The notes under the pieces: generated by a model
What the model was told of the DNA's origin: nothing
Seen by the model: only the letters and a program-made list of their open reading frames with translations
The model's database searches: none
In this document: positions 8,141 to 15,516 of the stretch, in pieces
How positions within the stretch are numbered: position 1 is the first letter of the stretch
Layout: every line of letters starts with the position of its first letter
Assembly: GCA_016222805.1 (NCBI GenBank)
Contig: JACRQG010000011.1
Location: 439,191 to 503,190, forward strand
DNA length: 64,000 nt
Direction of reading: 5' to 3'
Origin: Verrucomicrobiota bacterium
GTDB taxonomy: Bacteria > Verrucomicrobiota > Verrucomicrobiia > Opitutales > Opitutaceae
Made by a program: the position numbers and the translations under genes

Positions 8141-8907
8141 GTCGTCTTCGACTCAGGCTGGGGCGAAGGGGTGGCCCCGGCAGCGGCGCCCGTGGACGCG
8201 GCTGCGTTGGCGATGGAGGAAGACGGCGTGGGCGAGTTGGCCGCGGCCGGGGCCGGGGGTGTAGCCGGGTTCGATGACCCTGGCGTGCCGGCCTCGGCGC
8301 GGCCAGCCACAGGGGCAGGCGCGGCTTTGGCCGGGGTCGACGATCCCGGCGTGGCGACGGCCGGCGCAGGCGCGGATGTAGCCGGGGTCGGTGACCCCGG
8401 TGTGGCGGCAACCGGCGCAGGCGCGGCGGGCGGCGTGGGATGGGTCTCGGCCCAGACCTTGGCCTTGGCGTCGAGGTCCTTGACCAGATCCATCTTGGCG
8501 AAGTCATCGCGATCGCGGCTGACGACGTTGTAGGCCTTGGAATATTCGATGGCGTCGCTCGGGCAGGCTTCCACGCAGGACCCGCAGAGGCTGCACTTGG
8601 TGAAATCGAGTTTGTACTCGGTGACCGACTTCTTCTTTTCGCCCTCGCGCTTGATGCCGTCGACCTCGAGGCAGTCGCTCGGGCAGGCGCGCACGCACAG
8701 GCCGCAGGCGGTGCAACGCGACTTGCCGGTCTCGGGGTCGAGGATCAACTGCACGTGGCCGCGGAAGCGGTCCGGCATCTTGAGCGTCTCGTGGGGGTAC
8801 TGGACGGTGATGATGGGCTTGGTGGCCTCGCGGGCCGTGATGCGCATGCCCGTCAGCAGGCTCTTGAAGCCAGTGAGCGTTTCTCGAACGGCGGACTTGA
8901 GGCTCAT
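8137..8907 (-). CDS. nuoI: NADH-quinone oxidoreductase subunit I with Ala/Pro-rich tail
   Basis: Ferredoxin-like subunit carrying clusters N6a and N6b that pass electrons to NuoB. Two complete 4Fe-4S motifs are visible: Cys65, 68, 71 and 75 ('CTACGLCVRACP') and Cys105, 108, 111 and 115 ('CSLCGSCVEACP'). The core ends near residue 155. From there to residue 256 runs a low-complexity Ala/Pro/Thr/Ser tail with repeated 'TPGSPTPA' and 'VAGRAEAG' units. The tail is encoded by at least four copies of a GC-rich hairpin repeat (8261-8402) also found between genes in this window. A NuoI of about 155-180 aa is usual, so the tail is an addition and probably disordered. Confidence 0.95.
   Translation of the reverse strand: MSLKSAVRETLTGFKSLLTGMRITAREATKPIITVQYPHETLKMPDRFRGHVQLILDPETGKSRCTACGLCVRACPSDCLEVDGIKREGEKKKSVTEYKLDFTKCSLCGSCVEACPSDAIEYSKAYNVVSRDRDDFAKMDLVKDLDAKAKVWAETHPTPPAAPAPVAATPGSPTPATSAPAPAVATPGSSTPAKAAPAPVAGRAEAGTPGSSNPATPPAPAAANSPTPSSSIANAAASTGAAAGATPSPQPESKTT
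8261..8402. repeat. Hairpin repeats (family B) inside nuoI
   Basis: Four related palindromic units lie at about 8261-8285, 8288-8313, 8328-8352 and 8378-8402. Three have arms of the type GCCGGGGTC/GACCCCGGC and one GCCGGCCTC/GCGGCCAGC, each around a 3-base loop and usually flanked by GTAG or CACAGG. The same unit occurs between genes at 13516-13536. All are in frame with nuoI and encode its Ala/Pro-rich tail. Confidence 0.75.
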
Positions 8908-8920
8908 GTGGGTGAGGCGG

Positions 8921-9940
8921 TTACTTGAACAGCAGGGGCAGCTTCATCATCGCGCCGGTCAGCAGGAGCGTGAACAGCGAGAGGGGGATGAGGATCTTCC
9001 AGGAGAGATTGAGGAGGCTGTAGAACTGCGTGCGGGGGAAGGTCCACCGGATCCAGATGACGGTGAAGATCAACGCGTAGGTCTTGCCGAGGAACCAAAT
9101 GGGGCCCCACAGGCCATCGGACAGGGCGCCGAACGGGCTCTGCCAGCCGCCGAAGAAGAGGATGGTGGCGAGGCAGCAGCCGACGACGATGTTGGCGTAC
9201 TCCGCCATGAAGAAGACGCCGAAGCCCATGCCGCCGTACTCGGTGAAGGCGCCGGCGACGAGTTCGCTCTCCGCCTCGGCCATGTCGAACGGCGCGCGGT
9301 TGGTCTCGGCCAGCATGCAGGTGAAGAAGATGACGAAGGTCACCGGCATGAGCGGGTTGACCCAAATCTTCAGGACGTTCCAGTTCCAGAACCAGCCGGC
9401 CTGCTGCTTGATGATCTCGTTGAGATCCATCGTGCCCGTGATCATGAGCAGCGTGATCACGACGAGGAGCATCGGGATCTCGTAGGCGACGTTCTGGGAG
9501 ACGACGCGGGCGGCGGAGATGATCGAGTACTTGTTGCGCGAGGCCCAGCCGCCGAGCATGAGCGCCATCACGTTGATGGAGCCGAACGAGAAGACGAAGA
9601 GCAGGCCGATGTTGAGGTTGCGGGCCACGACCGTGTCGCCAAACGGGATCGTCGCGAGACACATCAGCGGCGGCGCCATGACCATCAGCGGGGCGGCGCG
9701 GAAAAGCAGGGCGTCGGTGCCCGGTGGCACCATCACCTGCTTGGCGAGCAGCTTGATGCCATCGGCGAGCGGCTGCAGGATGCCGGCCCAGCCGGCCTCG
9801 TTGGGACCGGGGCGCCGCTGGATGCGGCCGGCCCCCTTGCGCTCGGCCAGCACCAGGTAGGCGGCGTTGCCGCCCACGAAGGCGCAGATGCCGACGAGGT
9901 ACAGCAGGACGCGGATGGGTTCGAGGGCGAGGAAGCTCAT
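8921..9940 (-). CDS. nuoH: NADH-quinone oxidoreductase subunit H
   Basis: 339-aa membrane subunit that forms much of the quinone-binding chamber of complex I. The conserved 'ERKGAGRIQRRPGPNEAG' cytoplasmic loop near residues 30-47 is followed by 'LQPLADGIKLLAKQ', and the acidic E-channel segment 'DMAEAESELVAGAFTEYGG' is intact. It has eight membrane helices and the usual length. It lies 12 bases after nuoD and 13 before nuoI. The gene order D-H-I without an intervening nuoG fits the lack of the NADH-oxidising module genes in this operon. Confidence 0.96.
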   Translation of the reverse strand: MSFLALEPIRVLLYLVGICAFVGGNAAYLVLAERKGAGRIQRRPGPNEAGWAGILQPLADGIKLLAKQVMVPPGTDALLFRAAPLMVMAPPLMCLATIPFGDTVVARNLNIGLLFVFSFGSINVMALMLGGWASRNKYSIISAARVVSQNVAYEIPMLLVVITLLMITGTMDLNEIIKQQAGWFWNWNVLKIWVNPLMPVTFVIFFTCMLAETNRAPFDMAEAESELVAGAFTEYGGMGFGVFFMAEYANIVVGCCLATILFFGGWQSPFGALSDGLWGPIWFLGKTYALIFTVIWIRWTFPRTQFYSLLNLSWKILIPLSLFTLLLTGAMMKLPLLFK

Positions 9941-9952
9941 CGGGAGGGTCGC

Positions 9953-11092
9953 TCAGCGGTCGATGTCGGGAATGACAAGGTCCAGGCTCCCCATCATCGC
10001 CAGGGCGTCGGGCAGGATCATGCCCTTGCTGGCCTCCTCGTAGAGGCTGAGGTTGGAAAACGACGGCGTGCGCAGCTTCACGCGATAGGCGGTGTCCTTG
10101 CCATCGCTCACCAGCCGCACCAGGAAGCGCCCGCGGGCGGCCTCGACGGCGTAGCACGTGTCGCCCGGCGGCAGTTTGAGCACGCGCGGCACCTTGCCGA
10201 TGAAGGGCCCGGCGGGGATCTGGTCGAGGGCCTGCTCGATGATGTAAAGGCTCTGCTCCATCTCATCCATCCGAACGAGGTAGCGGGCCATCGAGTCGGC
10301 CTCGGGATAGGTCGGGATCTTGAAGTCGAGCTTCGGGTAAACGGAGTACGGTTCCGCGCGGCGGACGTCGTAGGCGACCCCGGCGCCGCGAATCACGGGC
10401 CCGGTGGCGCCATAGCGGCGGCACATCTCCGCGGGAATCGGGCCGATGTCGGTCAGGCGCTTGCGGAGGATGATGTTGTCCGTGACGAGGTCGCGGTACA
10501 TCTGCAGCCGCGGCTTCATGTGCTGCACGAAGTCGCGGGTGCCCTTGAGGAAGGCGTCGTCGGCGTCGTTGTAGAGGCCGCCGAACCGGTAGTAGCAGTA
10601 GGTCAGCCGCGCGCCGCAGAGTCCCTCGAGCAGGTCGAGGATCTTCTCGCGGTCGTCGAAGGCGTAGAGGATCGGCGTGAAGCCGCCGAGGTCGAGCAGC
10701 AGTGCGCCCCACCACACCATGTGGCTCGAGATGCGGTTCAGCTCGGAGGTGATGACGCGGATGTACTCGGCGCGGAGCGGCACCTCGATCTTCGCCGCGC
10801 GCTCGACCGCACCCACGACGGCGTGGGTGTAGTGCATCGCGGAGAGGTAATCGATGCGGCTGGTATTGGGCAGGAACTTCGCGAGGGTGCGGTTCTCGCC
10901 CATCTTCTCGTGCATCCGGTGGATGTAGCCGATGACGGGTTCGGCGCGCTGGATCCACTCGCCATCCATGGTCATCAACACGCGGAGCACGCCGTGGGCG
11001 GCCGGGTGTTGCGGACCGAGGTTGAGCGTGAAGGTCTCCTGCGGACCCTGGCTGGCCGGGGCGGCCGAGAAATTGTCTTTGGACGCGATCAC
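9953..11092 (-). CDS. nuoD: NADH-quinone oxidoreductase subunit D
   Basis: 379-aa 49-kDa-type subunit, separate from NuoC, lining the quinone-reduction site with NuoB. The N-terminal quinone-site loop 'LNLGPQHPAAHGVLRV' is intact, as are 'HRMHEKMGENRT', 'RAEYIRVITSELNRISSH' and the ending 'SLDLVIPDIDR', which is the family C-terminus. Length and motif order are standard. The start overlaps the nuoC stop by 4 bases. No insertions are seen. Confidence 0.97.
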   Translation of the reverse strand: MIASKDNFSAAPASQGPQETFTLNLGPQHPAAHGVLRVLMTMDGEWIQRAEPVIGYIHRMHEKMGENRTLAKFLPNTSRIDYLSAMHYTHAVVGAVERAAKIEVPLRAEYIRVITSELNRISSHMVWWGALLLDLGGFTPILYAFDDREKILDLLEGLCGARLTYCYYRFGGLYNDADDAFLKGTRDFVQHMKPRLQMYRDLVTDNIILRKRLTDIGPIPAEMCRRYGATGPVIRGAGVAYDVRRAEPYSVYPKLDFKIPTYPEADSMARYLVRMDEMEQSLYIIEQALDQIPAGPFIGKVPRVLKLPPGDTCYAVEAARGRFLVRLVSDGKDTAYRVKLRTPSFSNLSLYEEASKGMILPDALAMMGSLDLVIPDIDR

Positions 11093-11688
11093 GGCTTGTA
11101 GTCCTTGCGGAGCGGGTGGAAGTCGGCGTCCTCCGGGAGGAGGAACGGCTTCAGGTTGGGATGACCGGTGAACTTGATGCCGAAGAAGTCGTGCGTCTCG
11201 CGTTCGTGCCAGTTGGCGCCGGGGAAAACCTGCAGGATGGTCGGCAGTTCGGGCGTGGCGCGGGGCACGCGGGCGCGGACGACGAGCCGCACGGGGCCGG
11301 TGGGGTGGAAGTAGTCGTAGACCACCTCCATCTCGTTCTGGGCAATCCAGTCGACGCCAGTGATGGTATCGAGGCCGAAGCCGGCGCGGTCGGCGATCTC
11401 GGCGGCGGCGACCACCTGTTCGGGGCCGACCGTGACGTCGAGGTGGTAGCCCTTGAGGGCCGGGTCGACAATCTGCACCGGGGGCTTGGGGGCCGCGGGT
11501 GCTGCCGCGGTGGCTGGCGCAGCCGGGGTCGGTGACCCCGGCCGGCCGGCCTCAGCGCGGCCGGCTACAGGACCCCCGGCCTCAGCGAGGCCGGCGACAG
11601 GTGCACCGGCGGGGGCGGGGGCTGGAGCCACCCGCGCGGCGGCGAGTTGGGTGTACTGCTCCGCGAGCTGCTCCAGGGTCGGGCTCAT
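11089..11688 (-). CDS. nuoC: NADH-quinone oxidoreductase subunit C with repeat-derived N-terminal linker
   Basis: 199-aa 30-kDa-type subunit of the peripheral arm. The recognisable NuoC fold begins near residue 75 ('[19 protein letters not shown]') and includes '[19 protein letters not shown]' and the signature '[20 protein letters not shown]', ending 'HPLRKDYKP'. Residues about 20-72 form an Ala/Pro/Gly-rich linker with 'VAGLAEAG', 'VAGRAEAG' and 'GSPTPAA', encoded by three family B hairpin copies at 11522-11598. The first 18 residues ('[18 protein letters not shown]') precede the linker, so the repeats appear to have entered between an N-terminal helix and the core domain. It is coupled to nuoB and nuoD by 4-base overlaps. 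Confidence 0.94.
   Translation of the reverse strand: MSPTLEQLAEQYTQLAAARVAPAPAPAGAPVAGLAEAGGPVAGRAEAGRPGSPTPAAPATAAAPAAPKPPVQIVDPALKGYHLDVTVGPEQVVAAAEIADRAGFGLDTITGVDWIAQNEMEVVYDYFHPTGPVRLVVRARVPRATPELPTILQVFPGANWHERETHDFFGIKFTGHPNLKPFLLPEDADFHPLRKDYKP
11522..11598. repeat. Hairpin repeats (family B) inside nuoC
   Basis: Three adjacent palindromic copies: 11522-11542 (arms GCCGGGGTC/GACCCCGGC), about 11545-11569 (GGCCGGCCTC then GCGGCCGGC, followed by TAC) and about 11575-11598 (CGGCCTC/GAGGCCG). They are the same family as the copies in nuoI and the intergenic copy at 13516-13536, and they lie in frame in the nuoC linker. Confidence 0.75.
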
Positions 11689-12224
11689 TGTTCCTTGAGC
11701 TGCGCGACCGGGAAGCAGCGCTTGCCGGTAATTTTCTCCTCGAGCTTCAGGATGCCCTCGATCAACGCCTCAGGGCGCGGCGGGCAGCCGGGCACGTAGA
11801 CATCGACGGGGAAGAGCTTGTCGACGCCCTCCACCACGGCGTACTGGCCTTCGTACTTGAAGGGTCCACCCGACAGGGCGCAGTTGCCCATCGCAATCAC
11901 CCACTTGGGTTCCAGCATCTGGTCGTAGAGCAGCTTCACGGCTGGAGCCATTTTCTTGTTCACCGTGCCGGCGACGATCATCACGTCGGCCTGGCGGGGC
12001 GAGGGCCGGAAGACCTCGGCGCCGAAACGCGAGAGATCAAAGCGGGCCATGCCGGCGGCCATCATCTCGATGGCGCAGCAAGCGAGGCCGAAGGTGAGGG
12101 GCCAGAGGGAGTTGGCACGGCCGAGGGCGAGCAGGTCGTCAAGCTTGGCGAACTTGACGATTTGGGAGCACTCGACCGGGACGTCCGATCGCGGCTGGGA
12201 CGGGCCGTTCAATGGCGTTTCCAT
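11685..12224 (-). CDS. nuoB: NADH-quinone oxidoreductase subunit B
   Basis: 179-aa subunit holding the terminal 4Fe-4S cluster N2. The ligands are visible as Cys49-Cys50 in 'LACCAIEMM', Cys115 in 'GNCALSGG' and Cys147 in '[14 protein letters not shown]'. The ATG at 12224 is chosen because residues from there match the family N-terminus ('[12 protein letters not shown]' near residue 40); upstream codons of the same frame read into nuoA out of frame. The start overlaps the 3' end of nuoA by 16 bases and the stop overlaps nuoC by 4. Confidence 0.96.
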   Translation of the reverse strand: METPLNGPSQPRSDVPVECSQIVKFAKLDDLLALGRANSLWPLTFGLACCAIEMMAAGMARFDLSRFGAEVFRPSPRQADVMIVAGTVNKKMAPAVKLLYDQMLEPKWVIAMGNCALSGGPFKYEGQYAVVEGVDKLFPVDVYVPGCPPRPEALIEGILKLEEKITGKRCFPVAQLKEQ

Positions 12225-12595
12225 TCGAAGATTCCTTTCTTCCAGGCGTAGACGATGACGAGGGAGAGGATCCCGACGAAGAGTGTCAGCTCCACGAAGT
12301 CGCGGACGGCGAAATGCCGTCCGTACACCAGGGCCACCGGGATCAGAAAGAGCACGTCGACAGCGAAGGCCACGAAGACGAGGGCGTAGAGGTAGTAGAC
12401 CGCACTGTAGCGGATCCAGGCGTCGCCGATGGGGTCCATGCCGCACTCGATGGCCTGGCCGGTCTTGTCGAGGGTCGTGCGGGTCCAGCGGGGGGCGAGG
12501 AAGTAGACGAGGACGAAGGGCCCGAGGGCGAAGGCGAAGCCGCCCAGGCAGAAGGCGAAGACGTAAATCAGGTCGCCTTTGAGTACTTCGTTCAT
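12209..12595 (-). CDS. nuoA: NADH-quinone oxidoreductase subunit A
   Basis: 128-aa three-helix membrane subunit and first gene of the nuo operon. The quinone-site loop is seen as '[16 protein letters not shown]' with the conserved 'ECG', followed by '[24 protein letters not shown]' with the family acidic residue in TM2. The ATG at 12595 opens a protein of normal length; the open frame upstream has no family similarity. The operon promoter should lie in the 220-base divergent gap to the lipoprotein gene at 12816, but I could not pick out a convincing -35/-10 pair. Confidence 0.95.
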   Translation of the reverse strand: MNEVLKGDLIYVFAFCLGGFAFALGPFVLVYFLAPRWTRTTLDKTGQAIECGMDPIGDAWIRYSAVYYLYALVFVAFAVDVLFLIPVALVYGRHFAVRDFVELTLFVGILSLVIVYAWKKGIFEWKRH

Positions 12596-12815
12596 GGTGA
12601 AAATGGAAAAACTGTGGTCTGGGTGCTGGTGGGAGCGCGCTGATAATGGCAGGAGGGGGCCGCCCCCAGCATCGCACGCGTTGCGCTTCAATCCGCATTT
12701 ATTGCGGGACTTGCCCCGGGAGTGGCTCGTTCCGGAGAGCAAAAGGTGGCAGGCTGGCCAGCTGGCTTTCGCACTCGCGGTGCGGTTGGTCCGCTGGCAG
12801 TTAGGGCAGATTCCC

Positions 12816-13364
12816 ATGCGTCGTCTTCCGGTTTCGCTGCTCACGTCCCTGCTGCTCGGGTTGGCGCTCGGCGCCTGCTACCGGGAAGCCTCGGATGCCA
12901 CGCTGTCGGCGCGTCCCCGCTATACCGGAACGGAGGCATGGAGCGTCGATGACATCCGCCCCGGGCAGGGCTTCGAGGAGGTCAAGGCGCGGTTGGGCGA
13001 GCCGACCGAGGTTCGCGAACTCGGCGGCAAGCGCTCCGCGTCCTGGAAACACGGCCAGCTTACCGCGTTGTTCGAGGAAGGCGGGCGCGCCGTGGAGGTT
13101 TCCGGCCAGTCGATCCGGGCCGGGGGCAGTCCGTTGATCCGCGTTGGGGCCGCCGAGGCGGAAGTGGTTCAGGTCCTGGGTCCCGGGGAAGTGCAGCGGG
13201 TCAAGCGCCCCAAGGGCAGCGGCGTCATCTCCGTCGGCAGCGAACACACCCACACCGTGCACCTCTACACGAATGGGGGCGTGCGCTTCGAAGTGTCCGT
13301 CAGCGTTCCGAACGACTCCGTTGTCCGGATCTGGGCCCGGTTTCCGCCTCCGGCCAAGCGTTGA
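12816..13364 (+). CDS. Putative lipoprotein with repeated outer-membrane-type motif
   Basis: 182-aa predicted lipoprotein: 'MRRLPVSLLTSLLLGLALGAC' is a signal peptide with a lipobox (LALG-AC, Cys21). Two similar segments follow, 'IRPGQGFEEVKARLGEPTEV' and 'IRVGAAEAEVVQVLGPGEVQ', each of the 'I-x-x-G-x-x-x-x-x-V-x-x-x-L-G' type found in BamE/SmpA-like small folds. The rest is beta-rich with a 'THTVHLYTNGGVRFEVSV' strand pair. Family membership beyond this resemblance is not certain. It diverges from nuoA and converges on the GH78-like gene. The ATG at 12816 is the only start giving a proper signal peptide. Confidence 0.75.
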   Translation: MRRLPVSLLTSLLLGLALGACYREASDATLSARPRYTGTEAWSVDDIRPGQGFEEVKARLGEPTEVRELGGKRSASWKHGQLTALFEEGGRAVEVSGQSIRAGGSPLIRVGAAEAEVVQVLGPGEVQRVKRPKGSGVISVGSEHTHTVHLYTNGGVRFEVSVSVPNDSVVRIWARFPPPAKR

Positions 13365-13515
13365 GCCTTACCCCCTTCACCGGCGTCTCGGGCTGCCGCG
13401 AGCGGACGGGACTTCCGAAATGTGCTATTGGCGATCCCCTTCGGACCGTTCTTCGACCCTTCGGGTTTAGCCTGGAGGGCCGAACGCGGCCGGGACGATC
13501 AGTCGGCTGGTGCTG

Positions 13516-13536
13516 GCCGGCCTCTGCGAGGCCGGC
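13516..13536. repeat. Intergenic hairpin repeat, family B
   Basis: Perfect palindrome with arms GCCGGCCTC (13516-13524) and GAGGCCGGC (13528-13536), loop TGC, followed by TACA. It lies in the 233-base gap between two convergent genes. It is not followed by a T run, so it is not a typical intrinsic terminator. The copies in nuoI, nuoC and at 32165, 41186 and 60383 share the arm pattern. Confidence 0.8.
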
Positions 13537-13597
13537 TACATCTGGCAATGTCTCGTTGGTGGGTTGCGGCCTCGAACCGCGTGGGGACGGAGGCAGG

Positions 13598-15373
13598 TTA
13601 GCCGCGCACCACCGTTACCCCTTCCGGGGCGCGGATGGTCGACTCCACGCGGCCGTCAGCCTGGCGCTGATGGCGCACCTCGATCGGACCGAGCGGGGTG
13701 GGGTACTTTCCCTCCGCCCACTGCAAGCGGCCAAGCCGGGGCGCCACACGGACGCGGCGGAAGCCGGGCTCGAGCGGGGTCACGCCGAGGACGTGCTCGC
13801 TCAGCCACGCCGTCGGTCCGCTGGCCCAGCCGTGGCACAGGCTGTGGCGGAAACCGATGTAGCAATAGGCACCGTAGCCTCCGTGGACGTCCTTCTTTCC
13901 CGGAGGCACGAGTTCGTCGATGCGGGCGGCATTCTCCATCCACGCGAGGTCGAAGTCCTCCCAGAAGGTCGTGGCGCCGAGGTCAAGCATGCCACCCCAG
14001 TAGCGTGAGATGAAGTCGAGCGCCGTATCGACCTCGCCGGCCTGGGCCAAGGCCTGCAGCACGTAGTAGCCATAGAAGGTGGAGATATTGGCCGCGCCGC
14101 CGGCCTTCAGGACCTCCGTGGCGGTCGTCGTGGCATCGCGCATGCCGGCGAGCACGAGCAGGGCCGCGCCGGATTTGGCGCCGTTGACGTCCGGCACGAC
14201 CTTCCGACCGCGGTCGGCCGCCTCGGTGCAGAGCTTCGCCGTCGCCGGATCGCCGAGTTCCCGCATCAGCCTCGCGCCGGCGTCGAGGGTCATGACCAGC
14301 AGTCCCTGGAGACCGGCGGTGACGCCCTGCTTGTTGGGCGAGCTCGGCCAGTCGAGGAACCGCGTGCCGTTGATGCGCTCGCGGCCGTCGGGGCCGACCA
14401 GGCCCGCGAGGCGTTTCAGCAGGGCCTGCAGGTAGGTCTGCTGTGCAGCGAGGTAGGCCCGGTTTCCCTGGTGGAGCCAGCATTGCTCGTGGATGAGCAC
14501 CCACCACATCGAGTAGGAACTGATGCCGTTCATCCACTCGGTCGGCGGCGTGATGTCGCGGGTGAGGTCGAGGCTGCGGGGCACGACGTCGTTGAAGCCA
14601 AAGACCGCGTTGATCGTCGCCACCTCGGGGTGCATGTCGCCGATCCAGACGAGCCGATCGCGCTTCACGCCGTCCCAGAGATACTCCTGCATGTTGAGGT
14701 GGACGGTGTAGGCGCCGACCTCCCAGATGCGGTTGAGGCGCTCGTCGTCGCAGCGAAAGGCTCCGACGCGCGGGGCATCGCGTAGGAGCAGCACGGCGCG
14801 CACCTCGCCGATCTGCACCGGCAGGGCGGGGTCGAGGTTGTCGATCCGCACGAAGCGGAAGCCGCTGGGCCCAAGCGTGGTTTTTCCCAGCCACGGCAGC
14901 CGCACGGAGAAGTCGCGCAGGGCATGATCATTCTGGGCGTTGGCCGGACCGCCGAGGTCGGCCATGGCTTCGGCGGCCGATTCGCCGAACCGCACGCGCA
15001 CGAGCGGGGGCTCCTTGGACTTCGCCATCGGGGTGATGATCTCGATGTTGCCGGTGAGCTCGCGGCCGAAGTCGAGGAGGATGGCGCCACCGGTGGCACC
15101 GTTGGCGGCGGGTGCCAGCGTGCACGGAGGTGTGGGGCTTTTGAGCACGGCCTGGCCGGGTTTCGGACCGAGCAGGCCGCTGGCGTTGGTCACACCCGAG
15201 TCACTGGTCCACAGCACGCGCGTGGGGGCGACGAACCAGGCGCGGAGCGGACTCGCTTCAGCGGCGGGTACGGGAGGCGGGAGAGCCGCGGCGGTCGCCG
15301 CGAGGAGGGGCGAAAGCGACAGCGCGGACGCCAGGGCACACGCGCACGGGCAGGACAGCTTCGAAAAGCGCAT
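13598..15373 (-). CDS. GH78-like alpha-L-rhamnosidase-type glycosidase
   Basis: 591-aa secreted protein; the signal peptide 'MRFSKLSCPCACALASALSLS' starts at the ATG at 15373, with 12 in-frame upstream codons judged spurious. After a beta-sandwich ('GGAILLDFGRELTGNIEI', 'GFRFVRIDNLDPALPVQIGEV') comes an (alpha/alpha)6-type region with 'NRIWEVGAYTVHLNMQEYLWDGVKRDRLVWIGDMHPE', close to the GH78 signature 'DC.QRDRLGW.GD'. The 'CHGWASGPTAWLSEHVLGV' helix and the C-terminal 'VAPRLGRLQWAEG' are also GH78-like. It is shorter than the 973-aa GH78 at 32245 because it lacks the extra N-terminal sandwich domains. The likely substrate is a terminal alpha-L-rhamnose, but the subgroup is uncertain. Confidence 0.8.
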   Translation of the reverse strand: MRFSKLSCPCACALASALSLSPLLAATAAALPPPVPAAEASPLRAWFVAPTRVLWTSDSGVTNASGLLGPKPGQAVLKSPTPPCTLAPAANGATGGAILLDFGRELTGNIEIITPMAKSKEPPLVRVRFGESAAEAMADLGGPANAQNDHALRDFSVRLPWLGKTTLGPSGFRFVRIDNLDPALPVQIGEVRAVLLLRDAPRVGAFRCDDERLNRIWEVGAYTVHLNMQEYLWDGVKRDRLVWIGDMHPEVATINAVFGFNDVVPRSLDLTRDITPPTEWMNGISSYSMWWVLIHEQCWLHQGNRAYLAAQQTYLQALLKRLAGLVGPDGRERINGTRFLDWPSSPNKQGVTAGLQGLLVMTLDAGARLMRELGDPATAKLCTEAADRGRKVVPDVNGAKSGAALLVLAGMRDATTTATEVLKAGGAANISTFYGYYVLQALAQAGEVDTALDFISRYWGGMLDLGATTFWEDFDLAWMENAARIDELVPPGKKDVHGGYGAYCYIGFRHSLCHGWASGPTAWLSEHVLGVTPLEPGFRRVRVAPRLGRLQWAEGKYPTPLGPIEVRHQRQADGRVESTIRAPEGVTVVRG

Positions 15374-15516
15374 GGCGGCAGCGGAGCAGGGAGGGCTGGT
15401 GGGCGCCACCCGATTTTCAGGTGGAACCAGGGTGGGTTTCCTCCCGCGGTGCGGGAGATTGGTGGTTTACCGGCCTCGTTTCAGCCGCCACGCTGCCTGC
15501 AACCCCGTCCCCGACC

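Noticed and set aside
8537-11101. An 854-codon plus-strand frame opposite nuoI-nuoH-nuoD
   Set aside because: It spans three strongly supported nuo genes on the other strand and is rich in Glu/Gly/Val/His as expected of a mirror frame.
12596-12815. A small zinc-ribbon-like frame in the nuoA upstream gap ('CPNCQRTNRTASAKASWPAC')
   Set aside because: It is antisense to the leader of the lipoprotein gene, continues out of nuoA's frame without a proper start, and has no second metal site of known type.
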